This document shows, in pieces, positions 39,548-48,492 of a stretch of 64,000 nt of DNA (position 1 is the first letter of the stretch; each line of letters begins with the position of its first letter). The translations under genes were made by a program, and so were the position numbers. Below the pieces are notes generated by a model. It did no database searches and was not told the DNA's origin. It worked only from the letters and a program-made list of their open reading frames with translations. This stretch comes from Nocardioides cynanchi (GTDB lineage Bacteria; Actinomycetota; Actinomycetes; Propionibacteriales; Nocardioidaceae): positions 3,534,001 to 3,598,000 of the forward strand of contig NZ_CP044344.1 of assembly GCF_008761635.1 (NCBI RefSeq). The letters are read 5' to 3'.

Positions 39548-40354
39548 ATGACGACCGATTCGTATGACGTCCGGTGGGGACGCGCCCTGGTGGCGGTCGT
39601 CGGGGCGCTGCTGGTGATCGCGTCGTCGGGGTGCGGCGCACCGCCGCGGGCTGCGACCCACCACCCGCGCCACCCCCACGCCGTACGCCGTCACGACGGG
39701 TCGCCGACACCGTCGCCGCACCACTCGGCCCCCGCGGCACCGAGCTCGCGTCCCACCCAGGTCCGGCTGACGCCCCAGACCGTGCGCACGGTGCTCGCCG
39801 AGCTCGGCCGCCTCGTGGTCCGGCCCCGGCCGCGGGGCACGCGGGGCTACGTCCGCGACGCGTTCGGCAGCGACTGGATCGACACCGACCACAACGGCTG
39901 CAACCAGCGCGACGACGTGCTGCTGCGCGACGCCGTACCCGGGAGCACCAGGGTCGAGCAGCAGGGCGCCTGCGACCACGACGTGCTGGCCGGCACCTGG
40001 CACGACCCCTACACCGGGCGGACCCTGGTCTTCACCGACCTCAAGGACCTGCGCCAGGCCGAGGCGATCCAGATCGACCACGTGGTACCACTGGCAGAAG
40101 CCTGGGTCTCCGGCGCCGCCGGCTGGACGACCGACCGGCGCGAGCTGTTCGCCAACGACCTGCACGAGCTGCTAGCGGTCGACGGCCCGACGAACATGAG
40201 CAAGGGCGACGGCGACCCCGCTGCCTGGCGGCCGCGCCAGGGCTACCAGTGCACCTACGCGCGGCGCTGGGTCGCGGTGAAGACCGCGTGGCACCTGGCC
40301 GTCGACCCGCCCGAGGTCGCCGCGCTGCGGGAGATGCTCGGCTACTGCCGCTGA
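39548..40354 (+). CDS. Secreted HNH endonuclease family protein (DUF1524/GmrSD-like)
   Basis: 268 residues. A hydrophobic N-terminal segment (~12-30, ALVAVVGALLVIASSGCG) is a signal peptide; a Cys follows but the lipobox is weak. A His/Pro/Ser-rich linker leads to an HNH nuclease domain: FGSDWIDTDHNGCNQRDDVLLRD, IQIDHVVPLAEAWVSGA with the catalytic His pair, and NMSKGDGDPAAW. Secreted nucleases of this type are widespread in actinobacteria and may scavenge DNA. ATG 39548 is chosen over upstream in-frame starts because it gives a proper signal peptide. Confidence 0.85.
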   Translation: MTTDSYDVRWGRALVAVVGALLVIASSGCGAPPRAATHHPRHPHAVRRHDGSPTPSPHHSAPAAPSSRPTQVRLTPQTVRTVLAELGRLVVRPRPRGTRGYVRDAFGSDWIDTDHNGCNQRDDVLLRDAVPGSTRVEQQGACDHDVLAGTWHDPYTGRTLVFTDLKDLRQAEAIQIDHVVPLAEAWVSGAAGWTTDRRELFANDLHELLAVDGPTNMSKGDGDPAAWRPRQGYQCTYARRWVAVKTAWHLAVDPPEVAALREMLGYCR

Positions 40355-40378
40355 CCCAGACCCTGGCGCTGTGAGAGC

Positions 40379-40885
40379 GTGAGGGTCGTGCCGTGGACCA
40401 TCGCGCCGATCACGCTCGACGACGCCGACGAGGTGGGCCGGGTCCACGTCGAGGTCTGGCGGCAGGCGTACGCCGGGCTGATGCCGGCCGACCACCTCGC
40501 CGGTCTCGACCCCGCGGCCTTCGCGTCGCACTGGCGCGACCGGCTGCTCGCCCCGGTGCCGGGCGTCGAGCACTGGCTGGCCCGGGACGAGACCGGGATC
40601 GTCGGCATCGCCACCTCCGGTCCCGGCCGCGACGAGGACCGGCCGACCCCGCTGGAGCTCTACGCGATCAACGTGCTCGCCCGGGGGCACGGCACGGGGG
40701 TGTCCGACGCCCTGCTCGCCCGCGCAGTCGGCGACCGCGCGGCGTACCTCTGGGTGCTGGAGGGCAACGACCGGGCGCTCGCCTTCTACCGTCGGCACGG
40801 GTTCGCCGACGAGGGCGGGCGCAAGCCGGAGCCGGACACCGGCACGCTGGAGATCCGGATGGCGCGGAGCGACCGCACGCCGTGA
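40379..40885 (+). CDS. GNAT-family N-acetyltransferase
   Basis: 168 residues from a GTG. N-terminal WTIAPITLDDADEVGRVHVEVWRQAYAGLMP is the usual first strand/helices; the acetyl-CoA loop is degenerate (LARGHGTGVSDALLARAVG, near residue 100), and YLWVLEGNDRALAFYRRHGFADEG is the classic C-terminal motif. The acceptor substrate is unknown. Its stop overlaps the start of the EamA transporter by 4 bp. Confidence 0.89.
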   Translation: MRVVPWTIAPITLDDADEVGRVHVEVWRQAYAGLMPADHLAGLDPAAFASHWRDRLLAPVPGVEHWLARDETGIVGIATSGPGRDEDRPTPLELYAINVLARGHGTGVSDALLARAVGDRAAYLWVLEGNDRALAFYRRHGFADEGGRKPEPDTGTLEIRMARSDRTP

Positions 40886-41742
40886 GCGGCACCGCGCTCG
40901 CGTTGGTCCTGACCGCCGCGGTGCTGCACGCGACATGGAACCTCGCCGCCAAGGGCGTGACCGGGGACCGGGTGGCGTTCATCTGGCTGTACGTCGTGAC
41001 CACGGTGGTCTGCTGGGGACCGGTCGCGGTGGTCTGGGTGGTGGCCCGCGACGAGAGCCCGGACCGGTGGTGGCTGCTCGGCGCGGCGGTGACGGCGGTG
41101 CTGCACATCGGCTACCAGCTGGTCCTCCAGCGCGGCTACGCCGAGGGTGACCTCAACCTGGTCTACCCGCTCGCCCGCGGTTCGGGACCGCTGCTGACCT
41201 TCGTCGTCGCGGTCGCCCTGCTCGGCCAGCGCCCGGGACCGGTGGCCGCCCTCGGTGTGCTCGCCGTGGTCGCCGGGGTGCTGCTGATCGCGCTCGGGCG
41301 CAGCCACCACCGGGTCCGGGCCGGCGTCACCTGGGGGCTGCTCACCGGCGCGACCATCGCGTCGTACACCTTGTGGGACAGCCTCTCGGTCAACCACCTC
41401 GGCGTTCCGCCGCTGCCCTACTTCGTGCTGAGCGCCGCCCTGCAGCTGCCGTGGCTGACGGTGCTCCTCGCGAGACGGCGCGAGCCGCAGCCGCTCGACG
41501 AGGTCTGGCGGGCCACCCGCAGGCCGGTGCTCGTCGTGGGGATCCTGTCCCCTCTGGCCTACATCCTGGTGCTGCGCGCCCTGCAGCTGGCCCCGGTCGC
41601 CCTGGTCGCCCCGGCCCGCGAGAGCAGCATCGTGGTCGGCGCGCTGTTCGGCTGGCTGGTGCTTCGCGAGCCGCGGCCGGCCCGCAGGCTGGTGGGTGCC
41701 GCGATCGTGCTGGCCGGCATCGCGTTGATCGCGCTCGGCTGA
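40882..41742 (+). CDS. EamA/DMT-superfamily transporter
   Basis: 286 residues from a GTG overlapping the GNAT stop. About ten TM helices arranged as two EamA repeats (residues ~3-135 and ~145-285), with the family-typical LHATWNLAAKGV near the N-terminus and GYAEGDLNLVYPLARGSGPLL. Drug/metabolite exporters of the inner membrane; substrate unknown. Coupling with an acetyltransferase suggests modification plus export of the same compound, which is inference. Confidence 0.9.
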   Translation: MSGTALALVLTAAVLHATWNLAAKGVTGDRVAFIWLYVVTTVVCWGPVAVVWVVARDESPDRWWLLGAAVTAVLHIGYQLVLQRGYAEGDLNLVYPLARGSGPLLTFVVAVALLGQRPGPVAALGVLAVVAGVLLIALGRSHHRVRAGVTWGLLTGATIASYTLWDSLSVNHLGVPPLPYFVLSAALQLPWLTVLLARRREPQPLDEVWRATRRPVLVVGILSPLAYILVLRALQLAPVALVAPARESSIVVGALFGWLVLREPRPARRLVGAAIVLAGIALIALG

Positions 41743-41807
41743 GCGGGCGGCTACCCGCAGGGGTGAAAGATCCGGTCGGCGTCCGGACATGTGTGAGGGT
41801 GGAGACC

Positions 41808-42344
41808 GTGGACACGGCCGATCTCGAGGCCCGCCGTGCGCGCTTCGACACGATCGTGCGCGGGGTGGTCGAACCCCTGCGGCGCTTCCTGGCACGTCGT
41901 ACCGACCCGGCCACGGCCGACGACGTGCTCGGCGACACCCTGCTCGTGCTCTGGCGCCGGTACGACGAGCTGCCGGCCGAGCCCCTGCCCTTCGCCTACG
42001 GGGTGGCCCGGCTGTGCCTGGCCAACGCCGAGCGCGGCGCGCGGCGACAACGCCGCCTGGCCGGCCGGATCGCGACCGTGGACCCGCCGCGCGAGGCACC
42101 CGACCCGGTCGGCGACGACCGGCTGGCCGAGGCGATGGCCTCCCTCTCCGCCGACGACGGGGAGCTGCTCCGGCTGTGGGCCTGGGAGCAGCTGACTCCC
42201 GCCGAGATCGCCACGGTCCTCGACGTCACCATCAACGCGGCGGCGATCCGGCTGCACCGCGCCCGCGGCAGGCTGCGTGAGCTGCTGCGAAAGATCGACG
42301 CGGTCGACGGACATGAGGAAGCGAACGAAGGGAGGAGACCGTGA
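41808..42344 (+). CDS. ECF-type RNA polymerase sigma factor
   Basis: 178 residues from GTG 41808; GTGs at 41793 and 41799 are in frame, but GGGTGGAG lies just ahead of 41808. Region 2 (VVEPLRRFLARRTDPATADDVLGDTLLVLWRRYDELP) and region 4 (LRLWAWEQLTPAEIATVLDVTINAAAIRLHRARGRLRELL) are clear. The 65 bp upstream include GGGTGAAAGATCC, possibly an autoregulated promoter. Its stop overlaps the next start by 4 bp, pairing it with the membrane protein downstream. Confidence 0.88.
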   Translation: MDTADLEARRARFDTIVRGVVEPLRRFLARRTDPATADDVLGDTLLVLWRRYDELPAEPLPFAYGVARLCLANAERGARRQRRLAGRIATVDPPREAPDPVGDDRLAEAMASLSADDGELLRLWAWEQLTPAEIATVLDVTINAAAIRLHRARGRLRELLRKIDAVDGHEEANEGRRP

Positions 42345-42964
42345 ACGACGCCGCACCCGAGACCGACGACAGCGCCCTGCTGGCGCGGCTGCGGGCCGCC
42401 GACCCGGCCGCCTCCCTCCCACCGGCCGGTCCCGACCGGGTCACGCACCTCCTGGAGGCAGCCATGACCGACACCACCACGCACGAGACGCGAGAGAGTG
42501 GCACCCACGACCGCAGCCCGCTGACCTGGCTGGTCGCCGCCGCAGCCGTGCTCCTGATCGCGGCGGCCGGGGTGTTCGGGCTGGTCAACCGCGACCACGG
42601 GCCGGCCCCGGCAGCGCAGGGCACCGTGACCATGCTCGGCTACGCCCCGACCCAGGGCCGGTGCGTGCTGCCGAGCGTCGGGGTGCTCCGGGTCCAGACG
42701 ATCGCCTTCCGCGGCACGCTGACGACGCTCACCGACGGCAGCGCGACGTTCCGGGTGGGCCACTGGTTCAAGGGTGGGCCGACCGACCTGGCCAAGGTGA
42801 CCACCGCCCCGGCGCTGCTGCGACCGCTGGCCGAGTCGGCCGACCTGCAGGTCGGTGAGACCTACCTCGTCGCCGCCCGCGACGGCCAGGTCACCGGCTG
42901 CGGCTTCACCGGCCCGGCGACCGGCCGGCTCGCCACTCTCTACCAGCAGGCCTACGCCGGCTGA
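42341..42964 (+). CDS. Single-span membrane protein, putative sigma-factor partner
   Basis: 207 residues from a GTG overlapping the sigma gene. Cytoplasmic N-terminus of ~60 residues (ALLARLRAADPAASLPPAGPDRVTHLLEAA), a TM helix (~62-82, PLTWLVAAAAVLLIAAAGVFGLV) and an outer domain with two Cys that may form a disulfide. Position and topology suggest an anti-sigma or sensing role; no zinc-binding anti-sigma motif is visible. No family recognised for the outer domain. Confidence 0.72.
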   Translation: MNDAAPETDDSALLARLRAADPAASLPPAGPDRVTHLLEAAMTDTTTHETRESGTHDRSPLTWLVAAAAVLLIAAAGVFGLVNRDHGPAPAAQGTVTMLGYAPTQGRCVLPSVGVLRVQTIAFRGTLTTLTDGSATFRVGHWFKGGPTDLAKVTTAPALLRPLAESADLQVGETYLVAARDGQVTGCGFTGPATGRLATLYQQAYAG

Positions 42965-43002
42965 CCGCTGCCGGCGGCCGGTCGCTTGGCACGTCCTCTC
43001 GC

Positions 43003-43042
43003 TCCTACCTCACAGCGGCCGATCGGCCTCATCGAGGTAGGA
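43003..43042. terminator. Bidirectional hairpin between convergent genes
   Basis: TCCTACCTC (43003-43011) pairs with GAGGTAGGA (43034-43042), and inside it GGCC (43017-43020) pairs with GGCC (43025-43028) around GATC. The gap separates the convergent membrane-protein gene and MocA-like gene, so one hairpin could stop transcription from both sides. No T tract. Confidence 0.55.
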
Positions 43043-43051
43043 CCCACCCGG

Positions 43052-43609
43052 CTACGTCAGCGAGTCGACGTCGCGCCCCGAGGCCAGGTCACCGCACTCG
43101 ATCAGCTCGACCTCGCGGCCGGCGAGATAGGCGCGGGCACCCTGGTCGCCGTGGGCGGTCTCGAGGACGCCGGGCCAGTGGTCGCGGCCGAAGAGGACCG
43201 GATGACCGGGGATGCCGTCGTACGCCGCCCGGGCCAGGACGTGCGGGGAGCGGGTGGCGGTGCCGACCCGGGCGACCACCTCCGGGACGAGGTCGGGCAG
43301 GTCGACCAACGAGACCAGGACGAAGCCGTCGGTCGAGTCGGCGAAGGCACGCATGCCGGCCCGCAGCGAGGCGCCCATGCCGTCGGCCCAGTCCTCGGCG
43401 ACCACGATCCTGGGCGGCTCTGCGAGCTCCTCGAGCAGTGCGGCCGCGCGCTCGGCCTCGGCGCCGAGCACCACGGTCACCCGTCGGCAACCCCCGTCGG
43501 CGAGCGTCGTCACCCCACGGACGAGCCAGGACCCGCGGTCGTCGGAGACGAGAGCCTTCGGCATCCCCATCCTCCGGCCGGCTCCGGCCGCGAGCAGCAG
43601 TCCCTCCAC
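43052..43609 (-). CDS. MocA/CoxI-like nucleotidyltransferase for molybdenum cofactor
   Basis: 185 residues of the NTP_transferase fold: LLLAAGAGRRMGMPKALV at the N-terminus binds the nucleotide, then VVLGAEAERAA and LVSLVDLPDLVPEVVARVG. This family includes MocA (CMP transfer to molybdopterin, making the MCD cofactor) and cox-cluster maturation proteins. MCD is the cofactor form used by CO-dehydrogenase-type enzymes, and a CoxSLM set lies 7 kb away. It is divergent from the MoxR gene, opposite to the cluster. Confidence 0.86.
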   Translation of the reverse strand: MEGLLLAAGAGRRMGMPKALVSDDRGSWLVRGVTTLADGGCRRVTVVLGAEAERAAALLEELAEPPRIVVAEDWADGMGASLRAGMRAFADSTDGFVLVSLVDLPDLVPEVVARVGTATRSPHVLARAAYDGIPGHPVLFGRDHWPGVLETAHGDQGARAYLAGREVELIECGDLASGRDVDSLT

Positions 43610-43685
43610 CTGGCCAGCCTGTCAGACGCGTCGGCTGCGCAGACTGCCAACCATCGGCCAACGGACGCGCCAGTAGCCTGGAATC

Positions 43686-44567
43686 ATGGAGCCGTCGTCG
43701 ATGCCCGGATCGGCACGAGAGGTGTCCGCCCTGCTCGGGCGCACCGGCTACCTCTGCGACGACGAGCTGGCCACGGTCACCTACCTGATGCTGGCCATGC
43801 AGCGGCCGCTGCTGCTGGAGGGCGAGCCCGGCACCGGCAAGACGGCGCTGGCCGAGGCGCTCGCCGAGAGCCTGGAGCTGCCGCTCGTGCGGCTGCAGTG
43901 CTACGAGGGCATCGACTCGACGCAGGCCCTCTACGACTGGGACTTCCCCCGCCAGATCCTGCACCTGCGCGCGCTCGAGGCCGGGGGTGGCGCGGATCCC
44001 GAGGAGGCCGAGAAGAGCCTGTACGACGAGCGGTTCCTGCTCGCGCGCCCGGTGCTGGCCGCGCTCCAGCAGAGCCCGGCGCTGCTGCTGGTCGACGAGG
44101 TGGACCGCGCCGACGACGAGTTCGAGGCGTTCCTCCTGGAGGTGCTGTCCACCTGGCAGGTCAGCATCCCCGAGCTCGGAACCGTCCGGGCCGCGACGCC
44201 GCCGCTGGTCGTGCTGACCTCCAACCGCACTCGTGAGCTCCACGACGCTCTGAAACGGCGCTGCCTCTACCACTGGATCGAGCACCCCGGCCTGGACCGC
44301 GAGCTGCAGATCGTGCGCTCTCGGGCGCCCGAGGTCTCCGAGGCACTGGCCGGCCAGGTGGTCCGGGTCGTCCAGCAGCTGCGCGACCGCGACCTCCAGA
44401 AGCCGCCCGGTGTCGCCGAGACCATCGACTGGGCCCGCGCGCTGCACCACCTCGGCACCGCCGAGCTGGATCTCGAGACCGCGTCGGCGACCCTCGGCGC
44501 GCTGGTGAAGTACCGCGAGGACGCCGACCGGGTCCGGCACGCGCTCGACCAGCTTCTGCGGACATGA
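43686..44567 (+). CDS. MoxR-type AAA+ ATPase (CoxD-like)
   Basis: 293 residues. Walker A GEPGTGKTALAEAL (~40-53), Walker B LLLVDEVDRADDEFEAFLLE, sensor 1 VVLTSNRTRELHDALKRRCLYHWIEHP. MoxR ATPases paired with a VWA protein insert metal or sulfur into large enzymes; CoxD/CoxE do so for CO dehydrogenase. Immediately followed by the VWA gene, consistent with maturation of the hydroxylase at 50264-54059. Confidence 0.92.
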   Translation: MEPSSMPGSAREVSALLGRTGYLCDDELATVTYLMLAMQRPLLLEGEPGTGKTALAEALAESLELPLVRLQCYEGIDSTQALYDWDFPRQILHLRALEAGGGADPEEAEKSLYDERFLLARPVLAALQQSPALLLVDEVDRADDEFEAFLLEVLSTWQVSIPELGTVRAATPPLVVLTSNRTRELHDALKRRCLYHWIEHPGLDRELQIVRSRAPEVSEALAGQVVRVVQQLRDRDLQKPPGVAETIDWARALHHLGTAELDLETASATLGALVKYREDADRVRHALDQLLRT

Positions 44568-44612
44568 GCCCCCGATGAGCCCCGATGAGCCCCCGATGAG
44601 CCCCGATGAGCC
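44564..44612 (+). repeat. Tandem ATGAGCC repeats over the coxE-like start
   Basis: ATGAGCC occurs at 44564, 44575, 44585, 44596 and 44606, spaced alternately 11 and 10 bp, so the larger unit is 21 bp. The first overlaps the MoxR stop (TGA 44565-44567); those at 44575 and 44596 are in frame for the VWA protein. Slippage by 21 bp would add or remove seven N-terminal residues without breaking the frame. Confidence 0.9.
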
Positions 44613-45726
44613 GGGGGAGGTGCGCGGGGGCGACGAGATCCTGCTGGCCTTCGCCCGCGCGCTGCGGGCCGGTGGCATCGCGGTCACCCAGGACCGGGCG
44701 CACGGGTTCCTGGCCTCGGCCGCCGAGCTGGGCGCCGACGATCCCGTCGCGGTGCGGATCGCCGGCCGGGCCACGCTGTGCGCGAGCCCGGACGACCTGG
44801 CCAGGTTCGACCAGGTCTTCGAGGCGTTCTTCAACGCCCGCGACGGGCTGCCACGGACACGGCCGGCGGCTCCGACCGAGCCGCGCTTCACCGACTTCCC
44901 CGAGGAGGACGCGTCGGGGGAGGGCGAGCCGACCGACGAGATGGTCCGGGCGGCGGCCAGCGCGACCGAGCTGCTCCGCCAACGGGACGTCGCCTCCCTG
45001 ACCCCGGCCGAGAAGCGACGGCTCGACGGCATGTTCGCCACCCTGCGTCCGCGCGCACCGATGCGTCGTACCGCCCGGCACCAGCGCTGGCACCGCGGCC
45101 AGGTCGACGCGTCGCGCACCCTCCGTTCCAGCCTGCGTCGCCTCGGCGAGCCGTCGGTGATCGAGTGGCGCCGCCGCGGCACCCGGCCGCGGCGGATCGT
45201 CCTGCTCGTCGACGTCAGCGGGTCGATGAGCTCCTACGCCGACGCGCTGCTGCGGCTGGCGCACCGGCTGACCCAGGCGCTGGGGCAGGCGGCCGGCCCG
45301 GTCGAGACCTTCACCATCGGCACCCGGGTCACCCACATCAGCCGCGCCCTGCGGATCCGCGACCCCGAGCGCGCGCTGGTGGCCGCGGGCGAGACCGTGC
45401 CGGACTGGTCCGGTGGTACCCGGCTCGGCGAGACGCTGCGCTTCTTCCTCGACCGCTGGGGCCAGCGCGGAATGGCGAGGGGGGCCGTGGTCGTTGTCTT
45501 CAGCGATGGTTGGGAACGAGGTGACACGGCGCTGCTCGGCGAGCAGATGGCCCGGTTGCGCCGGATCGCGCACCGCGTGGTGTGGGTCAACCCGCACCGC
45601 GGCAAGGACGGCTACGAAGCAGTCCAGCAGGGTGTGGTCGCCGCGCTGCCCCATCTCCACGACTTCGTCGCCGGGCACTCGCTCGCGACGTACGCCGAGC
45701 TGGTCGAGGTCCTGGCCGATGCCTGA
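44575..45726 (+). CDS. VWA-domain protein, CoxE-like
   Basis: 383 residues. The C-terminal half holds a von Willebrand A domain with the MIDAS metal site DVSGSMSSYADALLRL (~210), then TRVTHISRAL and FSDGWERGDTALL. The N-terminal half is helical and charged. This is the partner of the MoxR ATPase in cox maturation operons. ATG 44575 or ATG 44596 could both be used because the start region is a tandem repeat. The next gene begins 9 bp later. Confidence 0.91.
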   Translation: MSPDEPPMSPDEPGEVRGGDEILLAFARALRAGGIAVTQDRAHGFLASAAELGADDPVAVRIAGRATLCASPDDLARFDQVFEAFFNARDGLPRTRPAAPTEPRFTDFPEEDASGEGEPTDEMVRAAASATELLRQRDVASLTPAEKRRLDGMFATLRPRAPMRRTARHQRWHRGQVDASRTLRSSLRRLGEPSVIEWRRRGTRPRRIVLLVDVSGSMSSYADALLRLAHRLTQALGQAAGPVETFTIGTRVTHISRALRIRDPERALVAAGETVPDWSGGTRLGETLRFFLDRWGQRGMARGAVVVVFSDGWERGDTALLGEQMARLRRIAHRVVWVNPHRGKDGYEAVQQGVVAALPHLHDFVAGHSLATYAELVEVLADA

Positions 45727-45735
45727 GGTGGCGAC

Positions 45736-46857
45736 ATGCGTGAAGTGATGCCCGAGCTGCTGGAGTGGTGGCGCGCCGGCGAGGAGATCGGCGTCGGCAC
45801 CGTGGTGGCGACGTTCCAGTCGGCCCCGCGGCCCGCCGGAGCCTCGATGCTGGTCGGGCCCGACGAGACCGCGGTCGGCTCGGTCTCGGGCGGCTGTGTC
45901 GAGGGCGCCGTCTACGAGCTCGGCCGGGAGGTCGTGGCGTCCGGCGCGCCGGTCCTGACCCGTTACGGCATCTCCGACGACGACGCCTTCGCGGTCGGCC
46001 TGACCTGCGGCGGCATCCTCGACGTGTACGTCGAGAAGGTCTCGCGCGAGACGTTCCCCGAGCTGGAGGACCTCGCCGCCGACCTCGAGGCCGGGGTCGC
46101 GGTCGCGGTCGCGACGGTGATCGAGCACCCTGACCCCGCCTGGCTCGGCCGCCGGGTGATCATCCATCCCGGCGAGCCGGTCACCGGCTCGCTCGGCTCC
46201 CCGCGCGCCGACGACGCCGTGCACGACGACGCGATGGGGCTGCTCGCCAGTGGCACCAACGCCACGCTCACCTACGGCCCGGACGGCGAACGGCGTGGCG
46301 AGGGCATGCGGGTCTTCGTCTGGGCCTTCGCCCCCAAGCCGCTGATGCTGGTCTTCGGGGCGATCGACTTCGCCGCCGCGGTCGCCCGGGTGGGCAGCTT
46401 CTTGGGGTACCACGTGACCGTGTGCGACGCCCGGCCGGTCTTCGCCACCAACACCCGCTTCCCCGAGGCGGACGAGGTGGTCGTCGAGTGGCCGCACCGG
46501 TTCCTGGAGAAGCAGCGCGACTCGGGTGCGATCGACGGCCGGACCGTGATCGCCGTTCTCACCCACGACCCGAAGTTCGACGTCCCGCTGCTCGAGGTCG
46601 CGCTCCGGCTGCCGGAGGTGGCCTACATCGGCGCGATGGGTTCGCGGCGTACCCACGAGGACCGCGAGGCCCGGCTCCGCGAGGTCGGGGTCACCGACGC
46701 GGAGCTGGCCCGGCTGTCGAGCCCGATCGGTCTCGACCTGGGCGCGCGGACCCCGGAGGAGACCGCGATCTCGATCGCGGCCGAGATCATCGCCGGGCGC
46801 TGGGGTGGCTCGGGAAACCGGCTGGCCGCGGGCGCCGGCCGGATCCACCACGACTGA
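45736..46857 (+). CDS. XdhC/CoxF-type molybdenum cofactor maturation protein
   Basis: 373 residues. N-terminal XdhC_CoxI domain (~8-75; VGTVVATFQSAPRPAGASMLVGPDETAVGSVSGGCVEGAVYE), then C-terminal Rossmann-like XdhC_C domain (~195-340; VFGAIDFAAAVARVGSFLGYHVTVCDAR and AYIGAMGSRRTHEDREARLREVGV). XdhC proteins bind molybdopterin cofactor and present it for sulfuration and insertion. Part of the maturation run MoxR-VWA-XdhC. Confidence 0.92.
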   Translation: MREVMPELLEWWRAGEEIGVGTVVATFQSAPRPAGASMLVGPDETAVGSVSGGCVEGAVYELGREVVASGAPVLTRYGISDDDAFAVGLTCGGILDVYVEKVSRETFPELEDLAADLEAGVAVAVATVIEHPDPAWLGRRVIIHPGEPVTGSLGSPRADDAVHDDAMGLLASGTNATLTYGPDGERRGEGMRVFVWAFAPKPLMLVFGAIDFAAAVARVGSFLGYHVTVCDARPVFATNTRFPEADEVVVEWPHRFLEKQRDSGAIDGRTVIAVLTHDPKFDVPLLEVALRLPEVAYIGAMGSRRTHEDREARLREVGVTDAELARLSSPIGLDLGARTPEETAISIAAEIIAGRWGGSGNRLAAGAGRIHHD

Positions 46858-46963
46858 CCGGTAGCCGGCGCGCGGCCCCCGCCCGCGACGAGACGTGGAC
46901 GTGGTGCCGGGTTGAGGTGCCCCGCGCTACCGTGACCAGCGTCACCCGGACGTTGGGACTCAC

Positions 46964-48196
46964 ATGAGCTCGTCGAGCGATCTGCAGGACCGTCGGCTCG
47001 ACGCCCTGCGCGCCTGGACGGCGTTCGTCGAGCACGGCGACCGGGCCGAGGAGCTGGTCCGGCCCGAGATCCTGCGGAGCTGGCGCCGTTCGCAGCCGCG
47101 GGTCTCGCCCGACGTCACGCAGGCGCCGCTGACCGACGAGTCCGACGCCCAGGCCTTCTGGCACGAGTCGCCGCTCCAGCAGGCCGTCTCGCGGGTGGAG
47201 TCCGAGCTGAGGCGGACCGCCGAGGACGGCGACCTGGTGCTCGCGGTGACCGACGCCCAGACCCGGATCCTCTGGACCTACGGCGGCCGGGTGATGCGCC
47301 GCAAGGCCGAGTCGGTGAACTTCGTCCCCGCCGCCCGATGGGACGACGAGAGCGTGGGCACCAACGCCCTCGACCTCGCCAACCGGCACGACCGCCCGAG
47401 CATGGTCTTCAGCGCCGAGCACTACGCCCCGATCGTGCACAACTGGGTCTGCTGGGCCGCGCCGGTGCACGACCCGCTCACCGGCGCCCAGCTGGGTGTG
47501 ATCGACCTGTCGACCACCTGGGACCGCACCCACCCGATCGGGCTGGCCACGGCGCGGGTGCTGGCGCGGCTGATCGAGACCGCGATGCCGCTCTCGACGA
47601 TGCACCCCCTCGCCTCGGACGCCGACGGACCGACCGGGCTGGTGCTGCGGCTGCTCGGCAACGCCGAGGCCACCCTGGACGGCGCCCGGCTGCTCCTCAA
47701 CCGGCGGCAGACCGAGATCCTGGCGATCCTGGCGCTGCACAACGACGGACTCTCGCTGGACCGCCTGCACGCGCTGGTCTACGGCGACCAGCCGGTCACG
47801 CTGTCCACGCTGAAGGCCGAGGTGTCGCACCTGCGGGCAGCGCTCGGTGGCCAGCTCGCCTCGCGCCCCTACCGGCTCACCCTGCCCGTCGCGACCGACA
47901 TCGACGACGTCCTGGACGCCCTGCGACGTGGTGACGTCGGCGGCGCCATCGCCCGGTACGGCGGCGACCTGCTGCCCGGAACGGAGTCGCCGGCCCTCGT
48001 CGAGCTGGGGGAGTACGTCGCCGTGGCCATGCGCGAGGCCCTCCTGGCCAGCCCGGAGCCCTCCGCGGTGATCCGCTACAGCGAGCTCGCGCCGTACGAC
48101 ACCGAGGTGCTCGAGGTCTGCCTCGCCGCCCTGGGCGCCCGCCCGCACCCGGCGAAGCCCCTCTTGAAGGGCCGGCTGGCGGTCGCCGGCGGCTGA
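46964..48196 (+). CDS. GAF-domain transcriptional regulator with C-terminal winged helix
   Basis: 410 residues. The N-terminal half resembles the sensory region of AcoR-type regulators (EILRSWRRSQPRVSPDV, then a GAF-like domain with DESVGTNALDLANRHDRPSMVFSAEHYAPIVHNWVCWAAPV). From ~230 a winged-helix DNA-binding domain follows (LLLNRRQTEILAILALHNDGLSLDRLHALVYGDQPVTLSTLKAEVSHLRAALGG). No AAA+ or Fis domain is present. Its position between maturation and structural genes makes it a candidate regulator of the hydroxylase and the cytochrome module. Confidence 0.84.
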   Translation: MSSSSDLQDRRLDALRAWTAFVEHGDRAEELVRPEILRSWRRSQPRVSPDVTQAPLTDESDAQAFWHESPLQQAVSRVESELRRTAEDGDLVLAVTDAQTRILWTYGGRVMRRKAESVNFVPAARWDDESVGTNALDLANRHDRPSMVFSAEHYAPIVHNWVCWAAPVHDPLTGAQLGVIDLSTTWDRTHPIGLATARVLARLIETAMPLSTMHPLASDADGPTGLVLRLLGNAEATLDGARLLLNRRQTEILAILALHNDGLSLDRLHALVYGDQPVTLSTLKAEVSHLRAALGGQLASRPYRLTLPVATDIDDVLDALRRGDVGGAIARYGGDLLPGTESPALVELGEYVAVAMREALLASPEPSAVIRYSELAPYDTEVLEVCLAALGARPHPAKPLLKGRLAVAGG

Positions 48197-48324
48197 TCCG
48201 TCGCCGCTTCGGCGTCGCCGTGGCCCCGCCGTTCACAGGAAAGTCGGGCATTTCGGCCCTACGTGCGTCTCCACGCTCCGCTCAGGATGTCAAGAGGTCA
48301 CCTCGGCTGGAAGGAGTTCGGCTC

Positions 48325-48492
48325 ATGGGCATCGTGTTCTCTGCCGGCAAGTACGTCCACTGGGGGGTTCTGAGCATCAGCCTCACCAACCTCCTGATCA
48401 TCCTGGGGATGATCGTCGTCTTCGGGCTCGCGCTCGTGCTGCCCTTCCCTGGTGCGCAGGAGCGTCATCAGGCCGACGAGGACGAGTCGTGA
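48325..48492 (+). CDS. 55-residue single-span membrane protein of the cytochrome b module
   Basis: Starts at ATG 48325 with AAGGAG 9 bp ahead; the frame is open further upstream but without a ribosome binding site. Residues 16-41 form one hydrophobic helix (LSISLTNLLIILGMIVVFGLALVLPF), followed by a short acidic tail. Its stop overlaps the cytochrome b start by 4 bp, so it is probably a small subunit of that complex. No family recognised. Confidence 0.72.
   Translation: MGIVFSAGKYVHWGVLSISLTNLLIILGMIVVFGLALVLPFPGAQERHQADEDES

Noticed and set aside
39548-39640. Lipoprotein assignment for the HNH nuclease
   Set aside because: The residues before the Cys (ASSG) do not fit a good lipobox, so only a signal peptide is claimed.
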